Assembly: GCA_030789695.1 (NCBI GenBank)
Contig: JAULAV010008641.1
Coordinates: 62,001 to 126,000 of the forward strand
Origin: Scilla litardierei
Lineage: Eukaryota; Streptophyta; Magnoliopsida; Asparagales; Asparagaceae
Length of the DNA: 64,000 nucleotides
Reading direction: 5' to 3'
Shown: in pieces, positions 37,782 to 48,572 of the stretch
Position numbering within the stretch: position 1 is the first letter of the stretch
Layout of the letters: every line of letters begins with the position of its first letter
Translations under genes and position numbers: made by a program
Notes under the pieces: model-generated
What the model was told of the DNA's origin: nothing
Databases searched by the model: none
What the model saw: the letters and a program-made list of their open reading frames with translations, nothing else

Positions 37782-40700
37782 TGTCACGACCCGCTTCACA
37801 AAAATATGGAGGCGAGGCGTGAGTAGGTCCGCACAGACTTAAAGCTGCGAAGCTACAAGCCTGATAAGCGTCAATAAAACTTCAAATGGCATGTCCTTGC
37901 AAATGCGATACGAAACAAAGATAATGAGACAAAAGCAATCTCAGAATATCCATACAATAAGTTCCAACATCACAGAAAAGCCACCAGGCTGAAAAGAAAA
38001 GAGTCTAAGGCCCAAACATGGCCAATAAAGTACAAGTACAAAGTAAAGGTGTCACGCACCGACAACTAACAACAATCCTAAAACAAAAGGAAAGCTCAGC
38101 AAGGTCACTAAGACTGGTCACCGGTGTCCACAAACTCCTCCTTGACAAACATGGGCTCAGGCTCAGCGTCAACAAACACCACGTCCTCGGCAACGGTCTC
38201 TGGCTAGGGTATATCATGTGACACCCAAAAGAGCAAGGGACACATGTCAGCAAGTCTACAAGAGACTTGAGCAAGGAAACTGAAAGTAAAGCAAAGCAAC
38301 CTAGCAGTTCTAGCATGATGCAATGACATGGCAGTTAAAGTATGAGTGCAAAAGGTAAAGTAAAGTACAACAAGCATCTAGCATGGCATGGCAAGAGTAG
38401 CAAACTACTAACAATCACAAGTCACGTTTTCATGTCGTGCACATAGTTCACGCCTTACAGCTGAAGTGACTGTACGAGCACACTTCTACGCTGAGTGGTC
38501 GCTCAACCCTACCCCTCCACGTGTATCGGGCATTGGCTTTTGACCAACACAAATGGCCCGCTTCTGGATCACGAGCCAAGAAGTGTATTTGGCATAGGGT
38601 TGTACCTGTAACACAGGTGCCTAGCCTGAACAAGCAAGTACAAGTATAGTAGCGTGTGCTACGAATGCAACAATCAGATAGGGATGGCATGACATGGCAA
38701 GCTGTAATTTAAATGCGTACAAATAAGGAATTTAAACATGGCAGTTACAAATTCATGGATGACATGGCAGCATGAACAAAACAAGTAAAAGGGGTTGGGT
38801 CTAGCTTCGTTGTTAAGCTAGATCAAGTGAGATGACGGATCTAGTTTCGTTATCAAACTAGATCAAATATGCGTCTAGGCAGCTATCATTTCACTGCCTA
38901 GTCTCTTTTACGCTACGGTACAAAAATGGCCTAAAACATGGCCTAAACAAGCAACGGGCAAGTTTCACTTGCCTGAAAAACAACCAAGTCACGATCCTGC
39001 TCAATCAGTCCGAGTCTACCTATGTGTTCAATTCGCAGTCCAGCCTACAGCCTAATTTATTAATCTTGATTAGTGAGTTACAAAATAATCGGAAGCTATG
39101 ATTTTTAAGTTGATTAATAGGCGTGGTGTGGGGTTCATACGGTTAGAGACTTACCTCAACACGATGCGAGAGCTACTCTGACGTCGGGTAGCGACGTCAG
39201 GGGTTGGATTCCGGTTTCGCGATCGGTACGGAACGTCTGGTTCTTTGTCAATAAAATACGTCCACAAATGAGTTCGTAAGTACGGACTAGAATTTTTTAG
39301 ACAAATCCTAAAACATCTAATGACCCAATTTTAACAATTTTTCTATCCTAAGTTGGGTTTCACAACAATATTAAAGAACGTTAAATAAACTAACTGGTTA
39401 TCTACATCACGTTGCTAGTATGAAAGTATCCGACATAAATACTAGCAACCTAGTCTAACACGTTAACCAGAAATTGTGTAAACAAGTAATCAGCCCTACG
39501 AACAATCTTGTTAACATCAATATTTCACGTCCACTAGCCGATCATCGTTCATTAAGGCTACTAGCTAGCAAGCACCATATCAATAAGTCCGTTCATCAAG
39601 TATTTACTGTTCATGACTAATAACAAAAGTTGTAAAATGTGTTATCATGAACGTTACTAACCGTAACGAGGGGGATGATCCCAAGAATCTTCCAGGGGTT
39701 GACGCGAGACATCCACGGCTAGCGGGACGTTGTCGTGCACGGGAGAAGGCCGAAACAACGAACGGCAACGACGAGAACATCGTACGTGATGGCAACGACG
39801 TTGAGCATCGTTGGGCTGATCGGGGCGGCAAGAATCATCGCTTAGGCATTGTAGGGGCTGCCAGGAAGTTCAGATCAGCAAGGGACGACGAGGAAGCGCC
39901 GTGACGATGTCAAAACATTGCTGAAAGAAAAACACTATCGTTGCTTACTGATAGGGGTCGACCGGGGCTGAAACGGCCTGCAATCGGTGGCAAAGTTGAG
40001 GGGGCGTGGCTTGTTGACAGGGCAGCGGCTTGTTGACAGGGCAGCGGCCGTTCGTGGGGGGGTTTTCAGTGAGCTTCTGGTCGGAGAGATGCTGACGAGG
40101 GTCAGCGATCGCCGGGGAGGGCTGATGCGTGACGAGGGTCGCTGGGCGATGCTGCGCTCGCTGGAGTTGCTGCACCGAGCACTGGGGACGATTCCGGTGA
40201 AGAGGGTGGCTAGGGGCGGTGCTGCGCTCGCCGGGGATGCTGCGCCAAGTACTGGGATGATCGGACGAGGAAGGGTCGCCGGAGACGGCACCGGAGATGG
40301 GTGGAAGAGGCCAGAGATCGATGTGGGTCGGATGAGGGTGTTGGTGGTGCAAAGAGCTCGCGAAAACAAAAAGAACCCTAGCCTACTGCGAGTTCTAAAA
40401 GGCTAACGAAAACTAGGGATTACTTAAAGCAGTAGGGTTTTAAAATATTAGAATAGGGTGTTGAGCAGCTCGTGAACCTATTTGGTTCCAAAGAGTCTCG
40501 GTTCTATATTGTTGTGGGGTTCAAAAATGTAGCATGTGAAAGCCTAGTTTTAGGTTAGGGTTTATTATAATAACCCCTCGGGTCTTTATCAATGAGGTGA
40601 GGCTGCCATCTCGTGGGGGCTAGGGCTTAGGGTATAATGCTAGGGTTTGATATATAATAGAATTGTTATTATAAACTACCAAACCACACACACACTCTCT

Positions 40701-41370
40701 CTCTCATGCTGGTGTTCGGCCAATGTGGGGAAAAAGACCAAGTCAAAAACTAGGGAAATTTATTATCATTAAGAAATTATTAGGAATTAAGCTAGGTGAA
40801 ACTTAGGGCTAAAAATATAATAGGTTGGGCCAAAAAGTGAAAGTAGGTCAAACGAAGCCCAAAAATTACGAAATAAATACTGGGGTAACCGGGACGACGA
40901 GAGACAGAAGACAGAGGAGACGGATCACAATTTCGACGACGAGAAACAAAACTAAAAATAAAAAGGCCTCACGACAAAAGTGAAAATCGCGACGCCTCGT
41001 CAAATAAGATCAAATCGTGGGAGAACGACCCGTGAAATGATGTTCTAAAATAAATCCACAATTTAATATTCTTCGAGAGGGTCACAACGGCATATCACAC
41101 TATAGGGTTAAGATACAGACAAGATCTGAAATAAATACGTGCACAAACAAGACTACGTGCACGAAAAGTATACAAAGGATACGGGGTCCAAAAGCGACAG
41201 TAATTTCAAGTTGGGCACACGTCGGGGTTGGCTTGCTAAGGATGCAACCAAGGTGCTACGGCCCTAACGACTCAACGACACGACTCCCTCACAAAGCAAC
41301 AAAACCAATCAGGTACCCGAAATTGCTATACACACAGCCGTATAACGAATAGTGGGTACCGGCCGTTACA
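37782..41370 (-). repeat. LARD-like element LTR (3' copy in inferred orientation)
   Basis: 3589 bp from TGTCACGACC to GGCCGTTACA, repeated at 55212-58777. It contains a local 23 bp duplication near 40009-40050 (GGCTTGTTGACAGGGCAGCG) that is single in the other copy. The GC-rich part at 39.9-40.4 kb gives overlapping ORFs on both strands that are not kept as equal frames in the other LTR, so they are not taken as genes. A TATATA stretch lies at about 40651. Confidence 0.9.
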
Positions 41371-43081
41371 TCCTACCCACCTTAGAATAAAGTCCGTCCT
41401 CGGACTTTCTAACTATAAATATAACTCTAGCCAGACTAGTAGCTATCCCAATGACATCACACTATAATTCAACCTGGTATAGTCATTACAAGTGCTTATA
41501 TTGCACTAGATAGTCAAACATTAATACAACATACATGTATACACAAGCACCCTCTACATTTATACCTATCATAGATAGTCAAATTCATCCACATACTTCA
41601 AACATTCATATATATATGCATACATCCCTTATATAACTACTACTTATCTAGCACAAAACAATAGTTCAGATACTCACATAAGAATAGTCTTACACTAGCA
41701 AATACAATCATTGCTCTACGTATAGATAACTACTCATGAACAAAATAATAAGGATACACTACTCCTTATATCTCCTAGTATACATCCAATACCAACCACA
41801 TCAACACAAGTAACCACACCACTCAATATTAAATCATGTTATTATATCTAAGATACACTTACTACTAATATAATTTCACAATCATTCAAATGCATGCAAA
41901 TATTTCACCATATATTCACATCACATACGGTCTTATAACTATATTCGCGACACGCCACACATACCATAGTCACCAATACCTATAACTAAGCACGTACTTA
42001 CCCATGCATGGTGCACACCCACACACGCTAATATAACATTCCTTCATACCACTATATGTTCAACACATATACACACTTAGTTTTAGCTAGCACATATATA
42101 TTCGTACAAGCAAGTCCTTAGTAAATAACTATACCACACGACCAACACCCATAACTATATACTGGTATAGCAACTCACAATCATGTGCGTAACATAACCA
42201 GGTACAAACAATCCTATCACTATACATACATCATCCATCGCTATATTCATGGTACTACACGCAAACCACAGACATGTAATAATATACTTAGAGTATACCC
42301 ACTCAAGCTTGAGTGAGACTCAAAACACATATCAGGATATTCTATATACGTAACACGGTATCTGTACATATACCAATACCACTCCAATGTATACACATAT
42401 ACTAATATAACTATATACATACCATAATGTCCATCACACTTAATATCTAGTCAGGTAACACCCACATAGTTCAATCACTTTATATACCATAATAATATTA
42501 CAAACATCAGCACATGCATAATTATAATACACTCCCTAATATATGCATTCATCGTATAGTCACACACATGTAACATATATTCACACTATATCCTTCTACC
42601 TATAACTAGTATACAAACACATCTACTTCATACATAGATAAGATATGCAATAGTTGTGTATACCGCATGGTATACACGCACACGCACAACACCTCGTAAA
42701 GGCAAGCAATACCAAACAAAATTTACATTCCTATTACCATACGTATATCACATATATACTCATGCAGCAATTACATAACTACTTACGTCTAATCACATAT
42801 CTACGTGCGAGCACAAACTCACACGTACTAACATATAGGTCACACAATAGGCCTACTCACTTAACTATAAATACACCTATTATCATTACACCTAACATTC
42901 ACCTTACTTACTAATATATTATATACCAAGCATCTACAAGTATCATCTAGCTACTACACTACTAGTATATATTCAAATACAATTTCCAATATTTACACAG
43001 ACATCCCTAAAGTGGTATAGCTATCCGCGCATATATAATAACACCACCATATATACAACTTCGCACATATATCACGAATAA
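41371..43081 (-). other. Left interior half of the LARD-like element, AT-rich and non-coding
   Basis: About 1.7 kb rich in A, T and C, with many CACATATA, TATACATAC and ACACATAC patterns. It resembles expanded, decayed microsatellite sequence. The first 70 bp carry the inferred polypurine tract and the GTCCGAGGACGGAC motif on the minus strand. The only ORF of any length (42654-42914) is low complexity and is not considered a gene. The last five bases (43077-43081, AATAA) are the target duplication of the nested element. Confidence 0.7.
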
Positions 43082-44638
43082 TGACGTGCGCTTATATTTT
43101 ATATATTCACACACGTTTTCTTTTGTGTTTCTCCGTGTTTTCCGCCGTCTCTTATTCGTTTTCGTATATTTTCCCGTTTTCTTTCACTTTTCTTTGTTTG
43201 TCCATGATTGCAGGAGTTCGACCACGTAGGGGACCTTTTACGATGATATCCCAAGTCCCCGGAGCAACGGGAGAAGTCACGCGTGATCCAGGGGGTCAAA
43301 CGGCAAAGTATTCATCTTTCAGCCCCTCACCCGGTCGGTTGGTCATCTCCAACCGATCGGGTGATGCACGCGTGCACCAACCGGTCTCTGCCGCAGCTCA
43401 CAACGAAGTCACCCGACCGGTTCACAGACCGGTTCAGCGGGGGCTATTCTCTGTTTTCTCGAAGCAAAGCGCCAACCGATCGGGTGACTCTCACCCGATC
43501 GGTTCATCTGTAGCTGAGAAAGATGAGCTGAAGACACGGACGTCGAACCGGCCGATTCACCCTACCGCTCCAAGATCCAACCGGTCGCTCAAGAACTCAC
43601 CCGATCGGTTCATGTGATCGGGTGAAAACTCGCCGTTTTCTGATATTTATTTGTAACGGATCAACCGATCGGTTGACTTGTCAACCGATCGGTTGATGCG
43701 ACGGCCTATATATAGAACCCCTAGGGTTCCAGAAACGGGAGTTGCTGTTTTTCTACTGTTTTATTTCCTTGTGACGGCTGTAATTGTTACTCTTTTGTAA
43801 GTTTTCAGATCTTTCTAAAATTTTAGTATTGTCTTTATTACTCCTTTACTTCCGCATTGCAATTGTCCGATTATGATTTCAACGGTTAAATTTCATTTAG
43901 ATTGCTTTTTCATGAATTTTTGTGAGTAGTTCCCAAATCTGGGATTTTGGTGGAAACCCCTTCGGGGGCTCTTCCCGATGCGTCCATAGGGTTAGGAAAT
44001 CGATAGGGAGTAGGAATCTAACGGTTACGCGGGGTGTTTCATTGTCATCGGCGGGAAAAAGACCGCCTTTGACCGTCGGGCCAAGGGGGAATAAACTTGG
44101 CGGTTGACTCCCTAGCCATAGCTCACGCCCTTAGCGTAGACGCCAAATCCTAGCACGCGGGAGCGGCAGGATGAGACGTTGGGAGATATCGTTGCGGACT
44201 TAGTGCTCCCGGGATCGATCAGTGTTAATGGACACGGGAGTGCCCACTGATCGAATCCGGGAAGTCCGGTGTATCATCCTGGGCACCGACCGGAATATCG
44301 GGCCCATGGGACGCCGGTACCACTTTCAGAGGCAACGTCTCACCATTAGACCCTAATCCCGATCGCTATCCATACCCGTAGGCCGTATCGGCGAGAGTCT
44401 CTCGTCGGGTTGGAAACCAAAGTCCCGGGTTTACTTTCTTTTCATTCTTATGCTTTTATTCCCTTTCGTGACAACCAACCACCGATTCGGGCTAGCTCGC
44501 CCCTCAGGGTGATTTAGGTCCTACCTGACCCAAGCACAACCTCGCCTCCCTGAGTTCGATATTCCCGCACCCTACACTAACCGTGAAACTTGCGGTAAAC
44601 GACACCGCGCCGCCGCGATGCAAGCGGGGCGCCGGTCA
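43082..44638 (+). repeat. 5' LTR of the Athila-like element
   Basis: 1557 bp, starting TGACGTGCGCTTATATTTT and ending GGCGCCGGTCA. It holds six perfect CCGATCGG palindromes between about 43360 and 43700, then a TATA box, then an R/U5-like part with GC-rich stretches. The ORFs at 43081-43617 and 43922-44107 recur in the other LTR only because the LTRs are near identical. Confidence 0.95.
43360..43714 (+). promoter_or_regulatory. LTR promoter: CCGATCGG palindrome cluster plus TATA box
   Basis: Six copies of CCGATCGG, mostly inside longer CAACCGATCGGTTGA or CACCCGATCGGTT contexts, plus several CCGGTCGG/CCGACCGG variants. Some lie in pairs with start-to-start spacing of 19-20 bp, the linker reading TTGACTTGTCAA or GTGACTCTCAC. 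The last copy (43685-43692) is 14 bp before TATATATA at 43707. The TTGAC cores next to the palindromes look like WRKY W-boxes. The regulatory role is inferred. Confidence 0.6.
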
Positions 44639-44644
44639 AGTTTA

Positions 44645-44662
44645 TGGCGTCGTTGCCGGGGA
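44645..44662 (+). other. Primer-binding site, tRNA-Asp type
   Basis: TGGCGTCGTTGCCGGGGA begins 6 bp after the LTR. It differs at one base from TGGCGCCGTTGCCGGGGA, the usual Athila/Tat site complementary to the 3' end of plant tRNA-Asp. Confidence 0.85.
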
Positions 44663-44830
44663 GGCAACGTGCTTGTTATTTTAGGATCTCATGAACCCTT
44701 GTGTCTAGCTCACATCCCTACCTCGCGATAATTTTCGCATTCTCCTTTTTCTTTTTCTTTTTCTTATTTTTATTTCTTATTTTATCTGTCTCTTTCCCAC
44801 TTGTCACTTCACGGGTGTTTGTTGTTTTTC

Positions 44831-47574
44831 ATGCGCAGGAGTTCAAGGAGTCTCGACGACTTGATCCCCCTCGATCCAGAGATTAACGCCACCCTTAGGC
44901 GCTTGGCCGCCGAGAAGCGGAGAAGGGAAGATCCCGAATCCATGGAGGAGAACACCCCACCTCAGAAGTCTCTGCTGGAATACTCGATGCCATCTATCGA
45001 GTCCACTTCCGCCATCCGTCCTCCAGCTATCACGGCCCAAAGCTTTGAGCTAAAGCCGTCATTGGTGACGTGGATCCAGCAGGATCAGGTTGCGGGTGCA
45101 CCCATGGAGAGCCCGATCGAGCATCTAGACTCCTTCTTGGAGAAGTGTGACACCTTCCGGATCAATGGTGTCACGACAGAGGCTATCCGTCTGAAGCTGT
45201 TCCCCTTCTCCGTGCGAGACAAAGAAAAGCAATGGCTAAGGGGGAAGGACCCCAACACTTTCAACACCTGGGAGAAGCTCTCCAACGCTTTTCTGACAAA
45301 GTTCTTTCCTCCGGGGAAGACCATGAAGTTGAGGAGTGAAATCTCCTCCTTCTCCCAGGCCAGCCACGAGTCCTTGCATGAAGCTTGGACGAGATATAAA
45401 GAGATGCAAAGAAGATGCCCTCACCATGAGCTTCCGAAGTGGCAGATTATCAATCTGTTCTACAATGGGTTGAGGGATGACCTGAAATCTTCTATGGACG
45501 CCGCGGTTGGGGGTTCCTTCATGTCTAGAAGCGAGGAAGATGCCGGGAATATTCTGGAAAATATGGCATCCAACAATGAGCGGTGGTGTGACGAGAGAGC
45601 CACACCAAGAACTGTGGGTATACACAGAGTCGAGGACATCGATAAACTTTCAAGCAATTTTGACTTGCTTTCGACCCAGATCTCCGCACTGATGGTAGGA
45701 GCCGGTGGGGCCGGTACACAGCAAGTTTCTGCGGTAGAGTCCGAATTCCTTGGGGAATTCGACGGTGGTGACATCTCACCACCGTTGGATCAGGCGAGCG
45801 CACTATTTTACAACCCCACGGGAAATGCGCCATATCCACCAAGGACAAATTCCAACCCGGCCTACTCTCCCAACAACCGGAACCACCCGAATTTCAGCTA
45901 CCGGCCACCATTTCAGCCCTCGCCGCCTTAGCAGCCGCAGTAACAAGCATATCAGCCGGCTAGGCCACAGCAGAGTCAGTTTCAACAGCAACAATATCAG
46001 CAGCAACCATCTCAGCAACAATCCTACGCCCCCAGGAATCAGCAGCCGTTCCAGCAGCAGCAGCAGTATGGCCAACAGAGGGCCGTCTCTCCGGTTGAGT
46101 CTCTCTTGACTCAATATATTACCAACCAGGAGAGGATCAACCAGAAGCTGGAAATGGGTCAGCGGACCCTCACGGACCAAGTAACCCAGCTGGGGTTACA
46201 AGTGGCGAACCTTGTAAGGTCACAAAACCAATTACCGCCACAACCGGAGGTGAACCCGAGGGGAGCACCCCAGACATTGGCACTCGTGCACGAGCACGCG
46301 AATGTGTCCGCTATCGTTCTGAGAAGCGGGACACAAATTCCTACTAGAGCACCCCCTAGCAACCCGGAAGCACCATTGGTCGTTGAGGGACCAACTGAAA
46401 AATCAAACGACGCCGGTGCTTCGTCATCAAATCCTATGACTCCGGAGGGAGTCTCTGAAGAAGAAAAAGAGAAGAAGGAGGAAGAGAGCCCTAAAGTGTA
46501 TAAACCCGTTGTGCCATTTCCCCAACGGTTGGCTCAGGCAAAAATTGATGAGAAATATGGCAAGTTCTTCGCCATGGTCAAGGACCTGAGTTTGCAGATC
46601 CCCTTCCTAGAAGCAATCGAAACAATCCCCTCCTATGCAAAATTCTTGAAAGATTTGGTGACTAGAGGGTCCAGAAAGGAGAAAGTAGTGTTGACGGCGG
46701 AGTGTAGCGCTCTTATCCAGAGGGAAAACCCGCCGAAACTCAAGGACCCGGGGAGCTTTTCCATTCCTTGCACGATCGGGGCAGTGAAGATTCATCGTGC
46801 ACTCGTCGATCTAGGAGCGAGTGTTAGCTTGATGCCCTTGTCGATGTACAAGAGAATAGGAATGGGTGATTTGGAGCCCACCGGGATGACCCTGCAACTA
46901 GTTGACCGGTCGGTCAAATACCCGGTGGGAATTGTTGATGACCTACCGGTAAATGTGGAGGGGTGCATGTGCCTGTGGACTTTGTGGTCATGGACATGCC
47001 CGAAGACGCACACACACCCATTATCCTGGGACGGCCTTTCATGGCCACTGCTGGCGTTCTAATAGATGTGAAGAACGGAAAACTATCTTTGAACGTCGGC
47101 AGAGAGAAAGTTGAGTTTGACCTGGGATTATCTATGAAGCACCCCGATCCCCCTGATGACCTTGGATGCAATTTGCTTGAGATAGAAGAAGAAAAAGCTG
47201 TAGAGGAGAGATCCTGGGAGATTCTCCTGAGAAACCCCCCCGATGACTTGGGGGATTTAGAAGATGAAGAAGGCCCCGAAGACAAAGAAGCTGCTGGAAA
47301 ACCAAGTGCAGCGAGAACGACCCCTCCCGGGTTCCCCAAGACTCCTCCTGCGAGGAGAACGGGGAAAGAGCTCACGGACCTCACTAAAGACGAGGTCCGG
47401 ATCCTGAAAAAGATGGCGGGAAGCGCCAACACCAAGGAAAAGCCCCCGGACCCCAAGAACAAGGGAAGGGTAGTCGAGCAAGTATTTTTCCAGCCACTAA
47501 CTACTCCAAGTGCACTCAGCTCCAGCGAGGAAGAGATGCCGAAGTTTGGGCATCACCCGTATCAGCCACCATGA
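44831..47574 (+). pseudogene. Athila gag-protease polyprotein, with two nonsense changes and one frameshift
   Basis: Start chosen at ATG 44831 (MRRSSRSLDDL), ten codons after an earlier in-frame ATG at 44801. A retrotransposon gag domain covers roughly residues 95-240 (HLDSFLEKCDTFRI, then WLRGKDPNTFNTWEKL). A Gln-rich stretch follows, in which two codons have become stops, TAG at 45929 and TAA at 45941, both explained by C-to-T change in CAG/CAA. The frame then continues through a coiled stretch to an aspartic protease with active-site DLGAS at 46808-46822 and ILGRPF at 47020-47037. A missing G near 46962 shifts the frame between these two protease motifs. The reading ends at TGA 47574 after an acidic tail ([13 protein letters not shown]); no reverse transcriptase follows. 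Confidence 0.9.
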
Positions 47575-48572
47575 GCATCTCTTGCGGGCGTCGAGCCAAC
47601 GACGTTAAACAAGTGCGCTTCATGGGAGGCAACCCATGTTCTAAACTTTTTCCCACTTTTTAGCGTTAATTTTTACTTTATTTTATCTACTTTTTATAAA
47701 TAAAATCAGCCGCTAGAACATCTGTTCAGGGACTTAAGCAAATCTATTGGTTTTTGCAGAAAACAAGCCCCAACCGATCGGGTGACAACTCACCCAATCG
47801 GTTGGGATGTATCAGATACATGCCGAGATCTGTCCCCATATGACCCGATCGGTTGAGTAATGAAGAGACCGGGTGGCAGACCGGGTGAGCTGGGGAGAAC
47901 TCTCGGGAAATTTTGGGGAATATCAACCGATCGGTTGAGTTCGAGCGCGATCGGTTGACCTGACCGGGTGAGCAGCCCTAAGTTCTCGAGAAATTGAGTG
48001 AAGCGGCCAACCGATCGGTTGACAATTCAACCGATCGGTTTGCCTGTAGCATTTCTTCGGCAAGATTTTCGACCTAACAGTCAACCGATCGGGTGACAAG
48101 TCACCCGATCGGTTCGACTTAAAACCCTATATAAACCCCCCCGACACCCGCTCGTTTCCATCTCGCCCGATCGCAAAAACCCCCAAAATCCGCCGTCGTT
48201 TCACCTTCCCCTCTTCGCCAACAACCGACTTCACTCCCCCACGCCCTCTACTCCTCCATTACTCCCACTCTCCACCTCCTTCATCAACCCCTCCATCATC
48301 TACACCATCTCTCTCCTCCCATTCCGAGATTTTGACCTAATTTTCCCCCGAACCACCCCCATTTCGAAAATTATTGCCGAAGGAGTTCGCCGCGGCTCCA
48401 TGCTACTCTCGCTGAACAGTGTGGGGCATCAACGAGCAAGCTCTGCCACTCCGCTTGGGTAAACTCGCTCCTAAACTTATTTTATACATTTGCCCTGTTT
48501 ATTGTGCTTGCTTGTTTGCTTGTGTTGGTGTGCATCCACGATTTTTGCACTAATTCTTGCTCGCACACACAC
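47575..48572 (+). promoter_or_regulatory. Internal promoter-like region before the second ORF: palindrome cluster, TATA box, leader
   Basis: A spacer (GACGTTAAACAAGTGCGCTT, GGGAGGCAACCCATG) like that found after pol in Athila elements is followed at about 47770-48115 by seven perfect CCGATCGG palindromes and near matches. Several are paired at 20 bp spacing with TTGAC/GTGAC linkers. TATATAAA at 48128-48135 lies 15 bp after the last palindrome, then a C/T-rich leader runs to the ATG at 48573. A possible intron donor (GGGTAAACTCG) occurs near 48460. The layout copies that of the LTR promoter, so a separate transcript for the second ORF is suggested. Confidence 0.55.

Noticed and set aside
39987..40406. 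139-codon ORF and overlapping opposite-strand ORFs in the LARD-like LTR (also near 57.1-57.8 kb) as genes
   Set aside because: The region is GC-rich and open on both strands. The frames are not preserved between the two LTR copies, and no domain is recognisable.
43081..43617. 178-codon ORF with a hydrophobic start in the Athila-like LTR as a secreted protein
   Set aside because: It lies wholly in LTR promoter sequence over the palindromes. It recurs at 52.1-52.6 kb only because the LTRs are near identical, and there it is cut short by changes.
47760..48120. CRISPR-like array, because of short palindromic repeats separated by spacers
   Set aside because: Repeats are 8-15 bp and degenerate, spacers are uneven, no cas genes exist, and the context is a plant retrotransposon.
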